A DNA stretch of 64,000 bases from Brenneria alni (GCF_003666245.1 NZ_MJLZ01000005.1:56992-120991); one strand, 5' to 3'; positions 12,202-22,187 are shown, counted from the first letter of the stretch. The notes: generated by a model not told the origin, from the letters alone. Made by a program: numbers and translations.

Positions 12202-12218
12202 ATGAGAACCTTTCTCAT
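12202..12218 (+). promoter_or_regulatory. Fur-like perfect palindrome
   Basis: ATGAGAA, 3 bases, TTCTCAT is a perfect 7-3-7 palindrome. Its TGAGAA/TTCTCA arms resemble many Fur sites, although the central bases depart from consensus. It lies 50 bases before a possible small ORF at 12269. Binding by another regulator is possible. Confidence 0.4.
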
Positions 12219-12268
12219 TAGGTTCGTCTGGCGATGCGCCTCAACGGTATTGGTATGAGGATAACGGT

Positions 12269-12463
12269 ATGCTGACTCCCTTTCGACGCATCATACGGCG
12301 AGATGCTTATCCCCGCCCTGACTCTTCGTCAAAAACGACGATCCCTTGCCACTGTCGTGAAAGCGAATTCTGTTTCTTTAATCACGCGGCGACTTTTGCG
12401 TTTGATCAGGTCAACGAATGTGAAACCCACGCGCCGCCACAGAAAGAAAAAAGCGGAGAGTAA
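12269..12463 (+). CDS. possible small protein of unknown function (64 aa)
   Basis: I do not recognise this product. Support is limited: GAGGA lies 8 bases before the ATG, and the Fur-like palindrome sits just upstream. The product has a basic N-terminus (RRIIRRD), a cysteine/histidine cluster PCHCRESEFCFFNH that could bind metal, and no membrane segment. A competing ORF in another frame, 12303-12476, encodes a very basic 57-residue peptide. The region (12219-12450) may instead hold a small RNA or nothing. It lies at the synteny junction between btuC and cobB. Confidence 0.3.
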   Translation: MLTPFRRIIRRDAYPRPDSSSKTTIPCHCRESEFCFFNHAATFAFDQVNECETHAPPQKEKSGE

Positions 12464-12470
12464 ACTCCGC
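12446..12470 (-). terminator. intrinsic terminator of the lolC-cobB operon
   Basis: On the minus strand a GCGGAG/CTCCGC stem (12453-12470) is followed by TTTTTTC. It lies 26 bases after the cobB stop, a canonical Rho-independent terminator. Confidence 0.85.
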
Positions 12471-12496
12471 AGATAAAACCATAGAAAACTGACAGC

Positions 12497-13327
12497 CTAA
12501 AATTTGATACTTTTCCGCCGCGTCAGCCATGCGCTGACAAATTCAGGCACCACGGCGCTGGCCGGGCCATAGATTTTTTCATCAAACTGGCTTTCCACCT
12601 GACTCGGTTCAAGGTTTAGCTCAAGTGTATAAGCGCCATGCGCGTGTGCTTCGTGCACGAATCCGGCGGCAGGATAGACATGCCCCGATGTACCGATAGC
12701 AATAAAATAATCGGCCTGTGACAACGCCTGATAAATCTTATCCATTTCCAGCGGCATTTCGCCAAACCATACAATGTGCGGGCGCAAAGGCGCGGGAAAC
12801 TGGCAGCAGTGGCAGCGGTCGTCGGCAGAGAGATCCCCCGGCCAGTCAAAAATCTGTCCACTCTGACAGCAACGCACCTTCAATAACTCGCCGTGCATAT
12901 GGATAATGCGTTCGCTACCGGCGCGCTCATGCAAATTATCAATATTCTGCGTGATGAGTAAAAAATTATCCCCCAGTAGCGTTTCCAGATTGGCCAGCGC
13001 TAAATGTGCCGCATTGGGCACAATTTCAGGCTGCTGTAACTGACGGCGCCGGGCATTATAAAAGGCCTGAACCAATTCAGGATCACGATGAAAACCTTCA
13101 GGGGTTGCCACATCCTCAACCCGATGCTCTTCCCACAGGCCATCCGCCGCACGAAAGGTTCGGATGCCGGACTCTGCGGAAACGCCCGCACCGGTTAAAA
13201 CAACGACTCGTGGTTTTTTCACTTCAGTTGCCGCCAGATAGTCTCGGTGGAAAATACGTGCGCGCAGACGCTGCTGACGCATACGCTTCCCTTTATGAAA
13301 ACGTCCTAAACGTTGATGCGTATGCAT
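12497..13327 (-). CDS. cobB: NAD-dependent protein deacylase CobB (sirtuin)
   Basis: Sirtuin that removes acetyl and succinyl groups from lysines using NAD+; a known target class is acetyl-CoA synthetase. Seen: 276 residues, NAD-binding [27 protein letters not shown], catalytic His145 in [11 protein letters not shown], and a zinc cluster with Cys153/154 and CHCC at 172-175. YNARRR (Tyr90, Arg93) matches the residues that confer desuccinylase activity in E. coli. The basic N-terminal extension (about 36 residues) resembles the long E. coli isoform; an internal start would give a short form. It is the last gene of the lol-nagK-cobB set. Confidence 0.95.
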   Translation of the reverse strand: MHTHQRLGRFHKGKRMRQQRLRARIFHRDYLAATEVKKPRVVVLTGAGVSAESGIRTFRAADGLWEEHRVEDVATPEGFHRDPELVQAFYNARRRQLQQPEIVPNAAHLALANLETLLGDNFLLITQNIDNLHERAGSERIIHMHGELLKVRCCQSGQIFDWPGDLSADDRCHCCQFPAPLRPHIVWFGEMPLEMDKIYQALSQADYFIAIGTSGHVYPAAGFVHEAHAHGAYTLELNLEPSQVESQFDEKIYGPASAVVPEFVSAWLTRRKSIKF

Positions 13328-13338
13328 AACTGCTCCTG

Positions 13339-14253
13339 CTATTTATCCATTAAGTGTAGCAAAGCCGCGCCACGAATGCCGCCAGCATCACCATAACGCG
13401 CTCTGGCTATGCGCGGCAGTTTGGCAATCGGCAATAATCGTGTGGGCAAACGAGTCGGTAATATCTGATAAATTTCATCGAAATTCGATAACCCCCCACC
13501 CAGCACCAGCAGATGGGGATCGAAAAGGGTAAACAGGTTGCCCAGGCAGGCCGCCAGTAAATCCATAAAACGGTCGACAAACGCCAGGGCATTCGCTTCA
13601 CCCGCACGATAATGTCTGATGATGGTCACGGCGGGCAGCGTCTGTTGATAAAAATGGGCATAAAGCCACTCGAATCCACGGCCTGAAATATAGTTTTCAA
13701 TGCAACCAGACTGCCCACAGCCACATTTAACCCGTGGAATATCCTCACCGATAATATCCAGCGCGTCAGACGGTAACCGGAAATGGCCAAGCTCACCGGT
13801 GATGCCGTTTAACCCATCCACCGGGCGTCCATTCACCACTAGCCCGCCGCCGACCCCGGTGCCCAGAATCATCCCCAGTACTACCGGGTAAGCACGGAAT
13901 TCCGCATCCCAGGCTTCAGACAGGACAAAACAGCTAGCATCATTGCTAATACGGATCTCGCGCTGTAATAAATGGCTCAGATCCAGACCGAGTGTGCGTC
14001 CCATGGTTGCCGGTAAATTTGCGGTAAATAAAGCACCGTCTCCTGGGGTTTGTATCCCCGGTACGCCAATACCAATGCTGCCCTCCATTCCTGTCAGTGC
14101 ATCGGCTTCTTTTGTCAATTCAACCAACGTATTTAGCAGCGTGTCATAATGGTTGCGGGGAGTGGCAACCCGCTTCTGCCAAACCTTGTTTAGCGCGGCA
14201 TCAAATACACCCAGCTCAATTTTCGTGCCGCCCATGTCAAAACCGTAATACAT
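13339..14253 (-). CDS. nagK: N-acetylglucosamine kinase NagK
   Basis: ROK-family kinase that phosphorylates N-acetyl-D-glucosamine, salvaging sugar from cell-wall recycling. Seen: 304 residues (E. coli 303), ATP-binding [12 protein letters not shown] at the N-terminus, catalytic Asp105 in SNDASCFV, and the ROK zinc site His157 with CGCGQSGC (Cys177, 179, 184). The start at 14253 has GGGG upstream and gives family length; the in-frame extension is ignored. It lies 11 bases from cobB. NagZ at 25515 supplies GlcNAc in the same recycling pathway. Confidence 0.94.
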   Translation of the reverse strand: MYYGFDMGGTKIELGVFDAALNKVWQKRVATPRNHYDTLLNTLVELTKEADALTGMEGSIGIGVPGIQTPGDGALFTANLPATMGRTLGLDLSHLLQREIRISNDASCFVLSEAWDAEFRAYPVVLGMILGTGVGGGLVVNGRPVDGLNGITGELGHFRLPSDALDIIGEDIPRVKCGCGQSGCIENYISGRGFEWLYAHFYQQTLPAVTIIRHYRAGEANALAFVDRFMDLLAACLGNLFTLFDPHLLVLGGGLSNFDEIYQILPTRLPTRLLPIAKLPRIARARYGDAGGIRGAALLHLMDK

Positions 14254-14291
14254 AACCGCCCCTGATGGTTGATGACACATTCCCACGCAAC

Positions 14292-15539
14292 TTACTGCCC
14301 GCTCAACACCCGTGCAGGATCAATCCGGCTGGCGCGCCGCGCCGGATACCAACTGGCGATCAAACTCAGCAGCAGTGCAGTTGCCAGCACGCTGATAACG
14401 TCTATCACTTGCAACTCTGACGGCAGAAAATCGATGAAATAAATATCGCCCGATAAGAAACGATGACCGGTTATCGATTCAATACCGCGAATAATGTTGG
14501 TCAACTGCAACGTTGCGATCACGCCGACAACAACACCGATCACGCTGCCCAGCAGTCCTGCAAGCAGGCCATACCAGACAAATATAGCCCGGATCAGCCC
14601 GTCCGCAGCGCCAAGTGTGCGTAGCACGGCAATATCACTGCTTTTATCTTTTACCGCCATCACCAGCGTTGAAACGATATTAAAGCAAGCCACGCCAATC
14701 ACCAGCACCATCGCCAGATACATAATGGTGCGCACCATCTGGATATCACGATACATATAGCCATAGGTGCCGATCCAACTGCGAATAGAGACATAGGCAT
14801 TGGTGACCTCACCCGCGTCCCGCACCAGTTTATTGGCCGTAAATACATCCGCGGCTTTAATCGCAATCCCCGTTACGCTCTCCCCCATATCCAGATATTG
14901 CTGCGCATCCGCCAGCGGCACCAGCGCCAGACTGTGATCAAGCTGACCGCTGAGTTGCAAAATACCGCTGACATGCAGGCGGATACGTTTCGGCTGCATC
15001 AGCTTCATTTGCGGATCACTATTGGGGATCATCACCGTCACCCAATCGCCTTCATTGACGTTGAGCGCTTTTGCCACCCCCTGACCGATAATGACCTGCT
15101 GCTCCCCGGCACGGAATCGCTGCCACGCATTATTCATCACAAAACGGGGTAATGCACTGAGCTGGCTCTCCTGCCGCGGGTCAACGCCTTTCATCTGAAT
15201 GGCCCGCAGATTGGCGCCATTTTCCAGTAGGCCGGTAAAATTAATATAGGGTGCCGCCGCCGCAACGCCCGGCACCTGCTCGACTTTGGACAAAATCGTC
15301 CGCCAGCCGTCAAAGGGTTGATTAACCGGTTCAATTTCACCGTGGGGAACCACTGCCAGGATCCGATTATTCAACTCGCGTTCGAAACCATTCATCGCGC
15401 TTAAACCGACGATCAGTACCGCGACCCCCAGTGCAATACCTACCGTCGAAATAACCGAAATCAGCGAAACCATGCCGCCGCGCCGCCGACCACGGCTGAA
15501 ACGCAGGCCAATCAGCAGGGAAAGCGGAGGAAACATCAT
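14292..15539 (-). CDS. lolE: lipoprotein-releasing ABC transporter subunit LolE
   Basis: Inner-membrane subunit of LolCDE, which extracts outer-membrane lipoproteins and passes them to LolA. Seen: 415 residues (E. coli 414), the opening [15 protein letters not shown], one N-terminal helix, a large periplasmic domain, then three helices containing [20 protein letters not shown] and the C-terminal [20 protein letters not shown]. It overlaps the lolD stop by ATGA, giving the order lolC-lolD-lolE. The lipoproteins NlpC, LpoB and YcfL in this window are likely clients. Confidence 0.96.
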   Translation of the reverse strand: MMFPPLSLLIGLRFSRGRRRGGMVSLISVISTVGIALGVAVLIVGLSAMNGFERELNNRILAVVPHGEIEPVNQPFDGWRTILSKVEQVPGVAAAAPYINFTGLLENGANLRAIQMKGVDPRQESQLSALPRFVMNNAWQRFRAGEQQVIIGQGVAKALNVNEGDWVTVMIPNSDPQMKLMQPKRIRLHVSGILQLSGQLDHSLALVPLADAQQYLDMGESVTGIAIKAADVFTANKLVRDAGEVTNAYVSIRSWIGTYGYMYRDIQMVRTIMYLAMVLVIGVACFNIVSTLVMAVKDKSSDIAVLRTLGAADGLIRAIFVWYGLLAGLLGSVIGVVVGVIATLQLTNIIRGIESITGHRFLSGDIYFIDFLPSELQVIDVISVLATALLLSLIASWYPARRASRIDPARVLSGQ

Positions 15540-16243
15540 TGCGGCGCTCCCATAAGCGTCAGTTCCTGCTGCAACTGACCATCACGCATTTCCAACTGAC
15601 GGCTCAGGCGTCCAGCCAGTTGTAAATCATGGGTAACAACCAGAAACGCCGTCCCCTGGCGGGCATTTAATTCACCCAGTAGTTCAAAAATCGTATCCGT
15701 CGTTCGCTGGTCAAGGTTGCCGGTCGGCTCATCCGCCAAAACCAGTGACGGGCTATTCACCAGCGCTCTGGCGATAGCGACGCGCTGACGCTCCCCGCCG
15801 GACAACTCCGCCGAGCGGTGATGACTGCGCGCCGCCAACCCAACCGCCGCCAGCATGTCGTGCGCTTTTTGCTGTGCCTGCGATACCGGTACATGACCGA
15901 TCAACAATGGCATGGCCACATTTTCCAGCGCGGTGAAATCCGGCAGCAAATGGTGAAACTGGTAAATAAAACCCAATTCCTGGTTGCGCAGCGCAGACTT
16001 ATCTGCCGCTGAAAGCTGGTTTATCTGCTGCCCTTTAAAGACGACTTCACCGGAAGTTGGCGAGTCCAGTCCGCCTAATAAATGCAATAATGTACTCTTG
16101 CCGGAACCAGAGGTGCCGACAATCGCCATCATTTCCCCGCTGCGCATTTCAAAGGAGACATTGCGCAGGACATCCGTTGACAGTTTGCCTTCCTGATAGC
16201 GCTTGCACAGGTTATTGCACTGCAACAGCAGTAAATCATTCAT
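15536..16243 (-). CDS. lolD: lipoprotein-releasing ABC transporter ATPase LolD
   Basis: ATPase that drives lipoprotein release by LolCE. Seen: 235 residues (E. coli 233), Walker [10 protein letters not shown] at 43-51, the LolD-type segment [20 protein letters not shown], signature [15 protein letters not shown] and Walker [14 protein letters not shown]. The start at 16243 (MNDLLLLQ) gives family length; the longer ORF would run well into lolC. It overlaps lolC by 8 bases and lolE by 4, so the three subunits are translationally coupled. Confidence 0.96.
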   Translation of the reverse strand: MNDLLLLQCNNLCKRYQEGKLSTDVLRNVSFEMRSGEMMAIVGTSGSGKSTLLHLLGGLDSPTSGEVVFKGQQINQLSAADKSALRNQELGFIYQFHHLLPDFTALENVAMPLLIGHVPVSQAQQKAHDMLAAVGLAARSHHRSAELSGGERQRVAIARALVNSPSLVLADEPTGNLDQRTTDTIFELLGELNARQGTAFLVVTHDLQLAGRLSRQLEMRDGQLQQELTLMGAPQ

Positions 16244-17438
16244 AACGTAAAGCCTCAGCGGGTTGAACGGCGGCGGCGCGCCATGACGGATACAACGTGG
16301 ACAACAGGGCAATGATCATGGCGGTCAGCGCGATGGTGACAACCTGCAACGGTTCTATCGCCACCGGCAATGCCGCGCCGTCAAGCAATAATCCCAGCAT
16401 TGGCATCAGAGTATTTAACTGGCTGGCCAACAGAACACCTAAAACCGCGCCTAAAAATGCCCCGACGATCCCGGCACTTCCCCCCTGCACCATAAATACC
16501 GCCATGATCTGACGTTGGGTGAGTCCCTGCGTTTGCAGAATAGCGACCTCGCCCTGTTTTTCCATCACCAGCAAGCCCAGTGAGGTAATGATATTGAATG
16601 CGGCAACGGCGACGATCAGACTCAACAGCAGCCCCATCATGTTTTTTTCCATCCGTACCGCCTGAAATAACTCGCCTTTGCGCTCACGCCAGTCTTTCCA
16701 GACCAGTCCTTGCGGCAATGTCTGGCTGCTCAACGTATCCACAGCCAGCGGTTGTTCGAGCCACAGACGCCAACCGGTAATATTGCCTGCCGGATAGCGC
16801 ATCAACCGTGAGGCATCCTGCTGATTGACCAGCAACTGATAGCCATCCACCTCACTGCCGGCGGAAAATGTACCCGCAACGGTAAATAACCGCTGGCTGG
16901 GGATACGCCCCATCGGTGTGAGCTGGCTGGCGCTGGGCACCATCAGACGTAGTTGTTCACCTGGTTTTACCCCCAGTTGAGCCGACAGTTGCCCACCGAG
17001 AATGACCTGATATTGCCCCGGCTGTAGCTGCCGTTGCTCTACATTCACCAGATAGCGCGACAACGGTTCCGGGTCATCCGGGTTGATGCCCAGCATGACG
17101 CCCACGGCGACGCTGCGTGCGCTTTGCAACACTACTTCTCCGGTGGTTAACGGCGCCAGGCGGGTAATGCCCGGTAGAGAGTCCAGAGACGACGCGGGTT
17201 GGGTCTGTGGGTCAAGCGATCCCTGTGGAGTGGTAATCAACGCCTGTGGCATCAACCCCAGGATAGTGTTCTCCAGTTCACGCTCAAAGCCATTCATGAC
17301 TGACAGCACAGTTACCAGCGCCATCACCCCAAGGGTGATGCCAATGGCCGATAACCAGGAGACAAACCGCCCAAAGCGGTCTGATGCTCGGCCACGCATA
17401 TAACGCAAGCCAATAAATAATGCGACAGGTTGATACAT
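16236..17438 (-). CDS. lolC: lipoprotein-releasing ABC transporter subunit LolC
   Basis: Partner of LolE; in E. coli LolC holds the periplasmic chaperone LolA through a hook in its periplasmic domain. Seen: 400 residues (E. coli 399), the opening [20 protein letters not shown], four predicted membrane helices with a large periplasmic loop, and the C-terminal [20 protein letters not shown]. It is first in the operon, divergent from mfd across a 137-base gap that should hold both promoters. Confidence 0.96.
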   Translation of the reverse strand: MYQPVALFIGLRYMRGRASDRFGRFVSWLSAIGITLGVMALVTVLSVMNGFERELENTILGLMPQALITTPQGSLDPQTQPASSLDSLPGITRLAPLTTGEVVLQSARSVAVGVMLGINPDDPEPLSRYLVNVEQRQLQPGQYQVILGGQLSAQLGVKPGEQLRLMVPSASQLTPMGRIPSQRLFTVAGTFSAGSEVDGYQLLVNQQDASRLMRYPAGNITGWRLWLEQPLAVDTLSSQTLPQGLVWKDWRERKGELFQAVRMEKNMMGLLLSLIVAVAAFNIITSLGLLVMEKQGEVAILQTQGLTQRQIMAVFMVQGGSAGIVGAFLGAVLGVLLASQLNTLMPMLGLLLDGAALPVAIEPLQVVTIALTAMIIALLSTLYPSWRAAAVQPAEALRYE

Positions 17439-17575
17439 GAAATCCGTCTGGATATGGTTGCCAAAGCAAAGTGATCAAGGATAATAAAGGGTAGTACCGC
17501 TTTATGGAACCCTAACACCCTCACTCTCCGGCTTTTTCTTAGCGGATACCGGGGTCGAGACCTGATAATCAGATT

Positions 17576-20500
17576 ATGCCTGAAAAATATCGTTATTCGT
17601 TGCCGCTCAAATCGGGTGAGCAACGCCTGCTGGGACAATTAACCGGTGCAGCCTGTGCCGTAGAATGTGCACAGATTGTCGACCGCTACGCCGGGCTGGT
17701 CATCCTTATCGCCCCTGATATGCAGAACGCCTTACGTCTGCGCGACGAAATTCAGCAACTCACCGAACAGACCGTTACCACCTTGCCTGATTGGGAAACG
17801 CTGCCTTACGACAGTTTTTCGCCCCATCAGGAAATTATTTCCAACCGGCTTGCCACCCTGTATCAGCTACCGTTAATGGATCGGGGCGTGCTGATCCTGC
17901 CGGTCAACACGCTAATGCAACGAGTTTGCCCGCATAATTTTTTGCACGGCTATGCGCTGATGTTGAAAAAAGGCCAGCATTTGTCGCGTGACAAGCTGCG
18001 TTCTCAACTGGAACAGGCCGGTTACCGCAGCGTCGACCAGGTGATGGAACACGGAGAATACGCGACACGCGGCGCGCTGCTGGATCTTTTCCCAATGGGG
18101 AGCGAAGATCCTTACCGGATTGATTTTTTTGACGATGAAATCGACAGTCTGCGGCTTTTTGATGTCGATACACAACGGACATTAAATGAAGTGCCGCAAA
18201 TCAATCTGCTGCCCGCCCACGAATTTCCGACCGATAAAAACGCCATCGAACTGTTCCGTAGCCAGTGGCGCGAACAGTTTGAAGTCCGTCGTGATGCGGA
18301 ACACATTTATCAGCAGGTGAGTAAAAGCGCCTGGCCCGCCGGTATTGAATACTGGCAGCCGCTGTTTTTCAGTCAGCCGCTGCCATCGTTGTTCAGCTAT
18401 TTCCCTGATAACACGCTGCTGGTCAACACCGGCGATATCGAACAGGGCGCCGAACGTTTTTGGCAAGATATTCAACAACGTTTCGAAAGCCGTCGGGTTG
18501 ATCCCATGCGGCCACTACTGCCACCGGAGTCGCTATGGCTGCGCGTTGACTGCCTGTTCTCCGAGCTTAAAGCGTGGCCGCGGGTACAGTTGCGAACCGA
18601 TACGCTGCCGGAAAAAGCCGCCAATGTGAATCTTGGCTATCTGCCATTGCCCGATTTGGCCATCCAGCACCAGCAGAAAGCGCCGCTGGATACCTTGCGC
18701 CGCTTTATCGAACAATTTGACGGGCAGGTTATTTTTTCTGTCGAAAGCGAGGGCCGCCGCGAAACCCTGCAAGATCTGCTGGCGCGCATCAAGCTGAACC
18801 CCACGCCTATTGATCATCTGGATCAGGCAAAAAGCAACGGCGTCCATCTGATTATCGGCGCCAGCGAGCATGGTTTTATTGATACGATCGGCCAGCGGGC
18901 ACTGATTTGTGAAAGCGATTTGCTGGGTGAACGGGTCAGTCGGCGGCGGCAGGATAACCGGCGAACGATTAATACCGACACCTTGATCCGTAATCTGGCG
19001 GAACTTCGTCCAGGTCAGCCGGTGGTGCATCTTGAACACGGCGTGGGGCGCTATGTCGGATTAACCACGCTGGAGGCGGGCGGCATTAAAGCCGAATATC
19101 TGATTCTGACCTATGCCGGAGAAGATAAACTTTACGTACCGGTTTCCTCACTGCATTTGATCAGCCGTTATGCTGGCGGCGCTGACGAAAGCGCGCCGCT
19201 GCACAAGCTCGGCGGTGATGCCTGGTCACGCGCACGGCAGAGAGCCGCCGAAAAAGTGCGCGACGTAGCCGCCGAGTTGTTGGATGTCTACGCCCAGCGC
19301 GCCGTAAAAAGCGGTTTTGCCTTTAAGCATGACAAAGGCCAATATCAGCTTTTCTGCGAGAGTTTCCCTTTTGAAACCACGCCCGATCAGGCGCAGGCCA
19401 TCAATGCGGTACTGAGCGATATGTGTCGGCCGCTGGCGATGGATCGCCTGGTGTGCGGCGATGTGGGTTTTGGTAAAACCGAGGTGGCGATACGTGCCGC
19501 GTTCCTGGCGGTGGAAAACCATAAACAGGTGGCCGTTTTGGTGCCGACCACCCTGTTGGCGCAGCAACACTACGACAATTTCCGCGATCGTTTTGCCAAC
19601 TGGCCGGTTAAAATCGAAATGATCTCCCGTTTCCGCAGCGCCCGCGAACAAACGCAGATTCTGGCAGAAACACAGGAAGGCAAGGTTGATATTCTGATCG
19701 GCACCCATAAGCTGTTGCAGAATGATGTCCACTGGCGCGATTTGGGTCTGCTGATTGTGGATGAAGAGCACCGCTTTGGCGTGCGGCATAAAGAGCGGAT
19801 TAAAGCGATGCGCGCCAATGTGGATATTCTTACCCTGACCGCCACACCTATCCCGCGCACGCTGAATATGGCCATGAGCGGTATGCGCGATCTGTCGATT
19901 ATCGCCACCCCACCGGCGCGCCGTCTGGCGGTGAAAACCTTTGTGCGGGAATATGACAATCTGGTGGTGCGCGAGGCCATGCTGCGTGAAATCTTACGCG
20001 GCGGTCAGGTTTACTATCTCTACAACGACGTGGAAAATATCGAAAAAGCCACGCAACGCCTGGCCGAACTGGTGCCGGAAGCGCGAATCACCATCGGCCA
20101 CGGCCAGATGCGTGAACGCGATCTGGAACGGGTGATGAATGATTTCCATCACCAGCGCTTCAACGTGCTGGTGTGTACCACCATCATTGAAACCGGTATT
20201 GATATCCCCAGCGCCAATACCATTATCATTGAGCGCGCCGATCATTTCGGGCTGGCGCAATTGCACCAGTTACGTGGCCGTGTCGGGCGCTCACATCATC
20301 AGGCCTATGCTTACCTGCTGACGCCTAACCCCAAAGCAATGAGCACCGATGCGCATAAACGTCTGGAAGCTATCGCCTCACTGGAAGATTTGGGCGCGGG
20401 CTTTGCGCTCGCCACACACGATCTGGAAATACGCGGCGCCGGCGAACTGCTGGGGGAAGACCAAAGCGGGCAAATGGCCAGCGTCGGCTTCTCGTTGTAT

Positions 20501-21025
20501 ATGGAGTTGCTGGAAAGCGCCGTTGAAGCGCTGAAAGCCGGTCGGGAGCCATCACTGGAAGACCTCATCAGCAACCAGACAGACGTTGAACTGCGTTTAC
20601 CGGCCCTGCTGCCAGAGGATTTTATCCCTGACGTAAATACCCGTCTGTCCTTTTACAAACGTATTGCCAGTGCGAAACAATCGCATGATTTAGAAGAACT
20701 CAAAGTCGAGCTTATCGATCGTTTCGGTCTGTTGCCGGATGCCACACGGCATCTGTTGCAGATCGCCGAACTGCGTCAGCAGGCCCGGCTGCTGGGAATA
20801 AAACGGATTGAAGGCAATGAAAAAGGCGGATTTATCGAATTCAGCGAACAAAACCGCGTCGATCCGGCCCACCTGATCGGGCTGCTTCAGCATAATCCAG
20901 GTACTTACCGATTAGATGGACCGACGCGCCTGAAATTCATTAAGGACTTAAGCGCCCGCCCACAGCGCGTTGAGTTCATCAAGACGCTACTGACCAATAT
21001 GGCCCAGCATACGCTGGCGGCGTAA
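17576..21025 (+). CDS. mfd: transcription-repair coupling factor Mfd
   Basis: Large ATP-dependent translocase that removes RNA polymerase stalled at DNA damage and recruits UvrA. Seen: 1149 residues (E. coli 1148). The N-terminal third is UvrB-like; the RNA-polymerase-interacting domain lies around 470-550; the RecG-like motor has Walker A GDVGFGKTE (about 628-635), DEEH (about 729-732) and a TRG-like segment IATPPARRLAV; the C-terminal domain blocks UvrA binding. It stands alone on the plus strand with a terminator behind it, divergent from lolC as in related genomes. Confidence 0.97.
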   Translation: MPEKYRYSLPLKSGEQRLLGQLTGAACAVECAQIVDRYAGLVILIAPDMQNALRLRDEIQQLTEQTVTTLPDWETLPYDSFSPHQEIISNRLATLYQLPLMDRGVLILPVNTLMQRVCPHNFLHGYALMLKKGQHLSRDKLRSQLEQAGYRSVDQVMEHGEYATRGALLDLFPMGSEDPYRIDFFDDEIDSLRLFDVDTQRTLNEVPQINLLPAHEFPTDKNAIELFRSQWREQFEVRRDAEHIYQQVSKSAWPAGIEYWQPLFFSQPLPSLFSYFPDNTLLVNTGDIEQGAERFWQDIQQRFESRRVDPMRPLLPPESLWLRVDCLFSELKAWPRVQLRTDTLPEKAANVNLGYLPLPDLAIQHQQKAPLDTLRRFIEQFDGQVIFSVESEGRRETLQDLLARIKLNPTPIDHLDQAKSNGVHLIIGASEHGFIDTIGQRALICESDLLGERVSRRRQDNRRTINTDTLIRNLAELRPGQPVVHLEHGVGRYVGLTTLEAGGIKAEYLILTYAGEDKLYVPVSSLHLISRYAGGADESAPLHKLGGDAWSRARQRAAEKVRDVAAELLDVYAQRAVKSGFAFKHDKGQYQLFCESFPFETTPDQAQAINAVLSDMCRPLAMDRLVCGDVGFGKTEVAIRAAFLAVENHKQVAVLVPTTLLAQQHYDNFRDRFANWPVKIEMISRFRSAREQTQILAETQEGKVDILIGTHKLLQNDVHWRDLGLLIVDEEHRFGVRHKERIKAMRANVDILTLTATPIPRTLNMAMSGMRDLSIIATPPARRLAVKTFVREYDNLVVREAMLREILRGGQVYYLYNDVENIEKATQRLAELVPEARITIGHGQMRERDLERVMNDFHHQRFNVLVCTTIIETGIDIPSANTIIIERADHFGLAQLHQLRGRVGRSHHQAYAYLLTPNPKAMSTDAHKRLEAIASLEDLGAGFALATHDLEIRGAGELLGEDQSGQMASVGFSLYMELLESAVEALKAGREPSLEDLISNQTDVELRLPALLPEDFIPDVNTRLSFYKRIASAKQSHDLEELKVELIDRFGLLPDATRHLLQIAELRQQARLLGIKRIEGNEKGGFIEFSEQNRVDPAHLIGLLQHNPGTYRLDGPTRLKFIKDLSARPQRVEFIKTLLTNMAQHTLAA

Positions 21026-21052
21026 GGCATAACCACCACGGAACGTCTTTTC

Positions 21053-21079
21053 CCCTCCTGAATACGGGAGGGTTTGTTT
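21053..21079 (+). terminator. intrinsic terminator of mfd
   Basis: CCCTCC (21053-21058) pairs with GGGAGG (21066-21071) over a 7-base loop and is followed by TTTGTTT. It lies 28 bases after the mfd stop. Confidence 0.8.
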
Positions 21080-21162
21080 ATCGGAATCCCGCCAAAACCA
21101 ACTTCAACTTATCCCCGCCCCATTCGGCCATCAGCCCGTGCCGAGCATAGCCTATTGTCATC

Positions 21163-22065
21163 TTAACTATTGCGATCAATTTTCAGATAAAAATCGTCAT
21201 TCAACAATTGATAGTTCGACAAACGAGGAACCGGCCCGTAGTTATTTCGATCGTAGATATATTCGTTATTTCCATTTCTTTCAAATACAACCGCATGACG
21301 AGTACTACTGGTGCCCACCGACACAATGGCTAAATCAGGAAGATCTTTCCAGTCGACACCCTTCTGTCTGTGTCTGGAGGATGTAACTCCCAGGGAGTTA
21401 AGAATTTTTTTCGCATCTTTTAACCTTAATCCGGGGCTATAGGTGTGGAAACCCACCAAATCTGCCGCCTCTGCACGTGCTTTTTCATAAGACACGCCAG
21501 CCACCGTAGCTATACAGGACAAAACGCATCCCTGCTCCATCCCTCTTCCAGGGTCAAAACCTAGCGAAGGGCTATGCGATGGAGCGCTGCTGGTCGGCCC
21601 ATACGATGAAAAGCTACTGAGTGGCGGCTGAATTACGACAACAAAGCCTTGTGCAAGATGACTCAGATTACCATAGTCAGGCATGGCGGCCATCCTGGTT
21701 GCAGGATGCGGCGCTTGTGGCTGGGGATATTGAAATCTGCTGGCACTATTGTAAGCGCTGGCTGGCTCATCACTTACAGCCTGCGTATGCTGTGGCGCGG
21801 CGTTTTTAGCTGCTTCGCATAATTGATTGTATGCATTTACGTTATAAAACACCGGGTCCAGATTACCATAGCCAGGAGTGGCGGCCATCCTGGTTGCAGG
21901 ATGCGGCGCTTGTGGCTGGGGATATTGAAATCTGCTGGCATTATTGTAAGCGCTGGCTGGCTCATCACTTACAGCCTGCGTATGCTGTGGCGCGGCGTTT
22001 TTAGCTGCTTCGCATAATTGATTGTATGCATTTACGTTATAAAACACGGGATCTATATTGAACAC
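21163..22065 (-). CDS. candidate type III secreted effector with cysteine peptidase-like domain
   Basis: I do not recognise a named gene. A GTG start at 22065 has AAGGAG 7 bases upstream and gives 300 residues; an in-frame ATG at 22131 would add 22. Order: two near-identical 65-residue repeats (5-69, 70-134) with Tyr/Asn-rich and PQPQAPHP segments; a Ser/Pro linker (145-168); then a globular domain. In that domain EQGCVLSC (Cys180), TRHAVVFER (His257) and YIYDRN (Asp272) are spaced like a papain-fold catalytic triad of the C39/C70 type. There is no signal peptide or membrane helix. A Hrp-box-like promoter lies at 22163-22187. Secretion by a type III system and proteolysis are inferences; a type VI or other toxin, or a transglutaminase-like enzyme, remains possible. 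It is absent from this locus in E. coli. Confidence 0.7.
   Translation of the reverse strand: MFNIDPVFYNVNAYNQLCEAAKNAAPQHTQAVSDEPASAYNNASRFQYPQPQAPHPATRMAATPGYGNLDPVFYNVNAYNQLCEAAKNAAPQHTQAVSDEPASAYNSASRFQYPQPQAPHPATRMAAMPDYGNLSHLAQGFVVVIQPPLSSFSSYGPTSSAPSHSPSLGFDPGRGMEQGCVLSCIATVAGVSYEKARAEAADLVGFHTYSPGLRLKDAKKILNSLGVTSSRHRQKGVDWKDLPDLAIVSVGTSSTRHAVVFERNGNNEYIYDRNNYGPVPRLSNYQLLNDDFYLKIDRNS
21664..22053 (-). repeat. two tandem 195-bp repeats inside the candidate effector
   Basis: Unit 1 is 21859-22053 and unit 2 is 21664-21858, both in frame and encoding 65 residues each. The copies differ at only a handful of bases, giving Asn/Ser, Thr/Met and Gly/Asp changes. This points to a recent duplication, or to ongoing homogenisation and copy-number variation. 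Confidence 0.95.
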
Positions 22066-22162
22066 TTGACGGCTCCTTAAAAATCGTTGTCCTAAAAATG
22101 ACCAATCCAAACTTATTAATTGAGATAACATCCGTACAACACTTGCTGTGTTTGTAATTATG

Positions 22163-22187
22163 GTGGCCCGAATTGGTATTGGGTTCC
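22163..22187 (-). promoter_or_regulatory. Hrp box-like promoter (HrpL sigma factor)
   Basis: On the minus strand GGAACC (22187-22182) is followed, after exactly 15 bases, by CCAC (22166-22163). The HrpL consensus is GGAACC, 15-16 bases, CCACNNA; the final A is T here. It lies about 97 bases before the GTG start of the candidate effector and points towards it. The rest of the 22066-22451 gap holds only a hairpin. Confidence 0.7.

Noticed and set aside
12303..12476. 57-residue Arg/Lys-rich ORF overlapping the small ORF at 12269
   Set aside because: Weaker ribosome-binding site and low-complexity basic composition; it also runs through the cobB terminator hairpin. Kept only as an alternative.
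18533..19039. 168-residue ORF antisense to mfd
   Set aside because: Lies inside mfd, lacks a ribosome-binding site and resembles no family.
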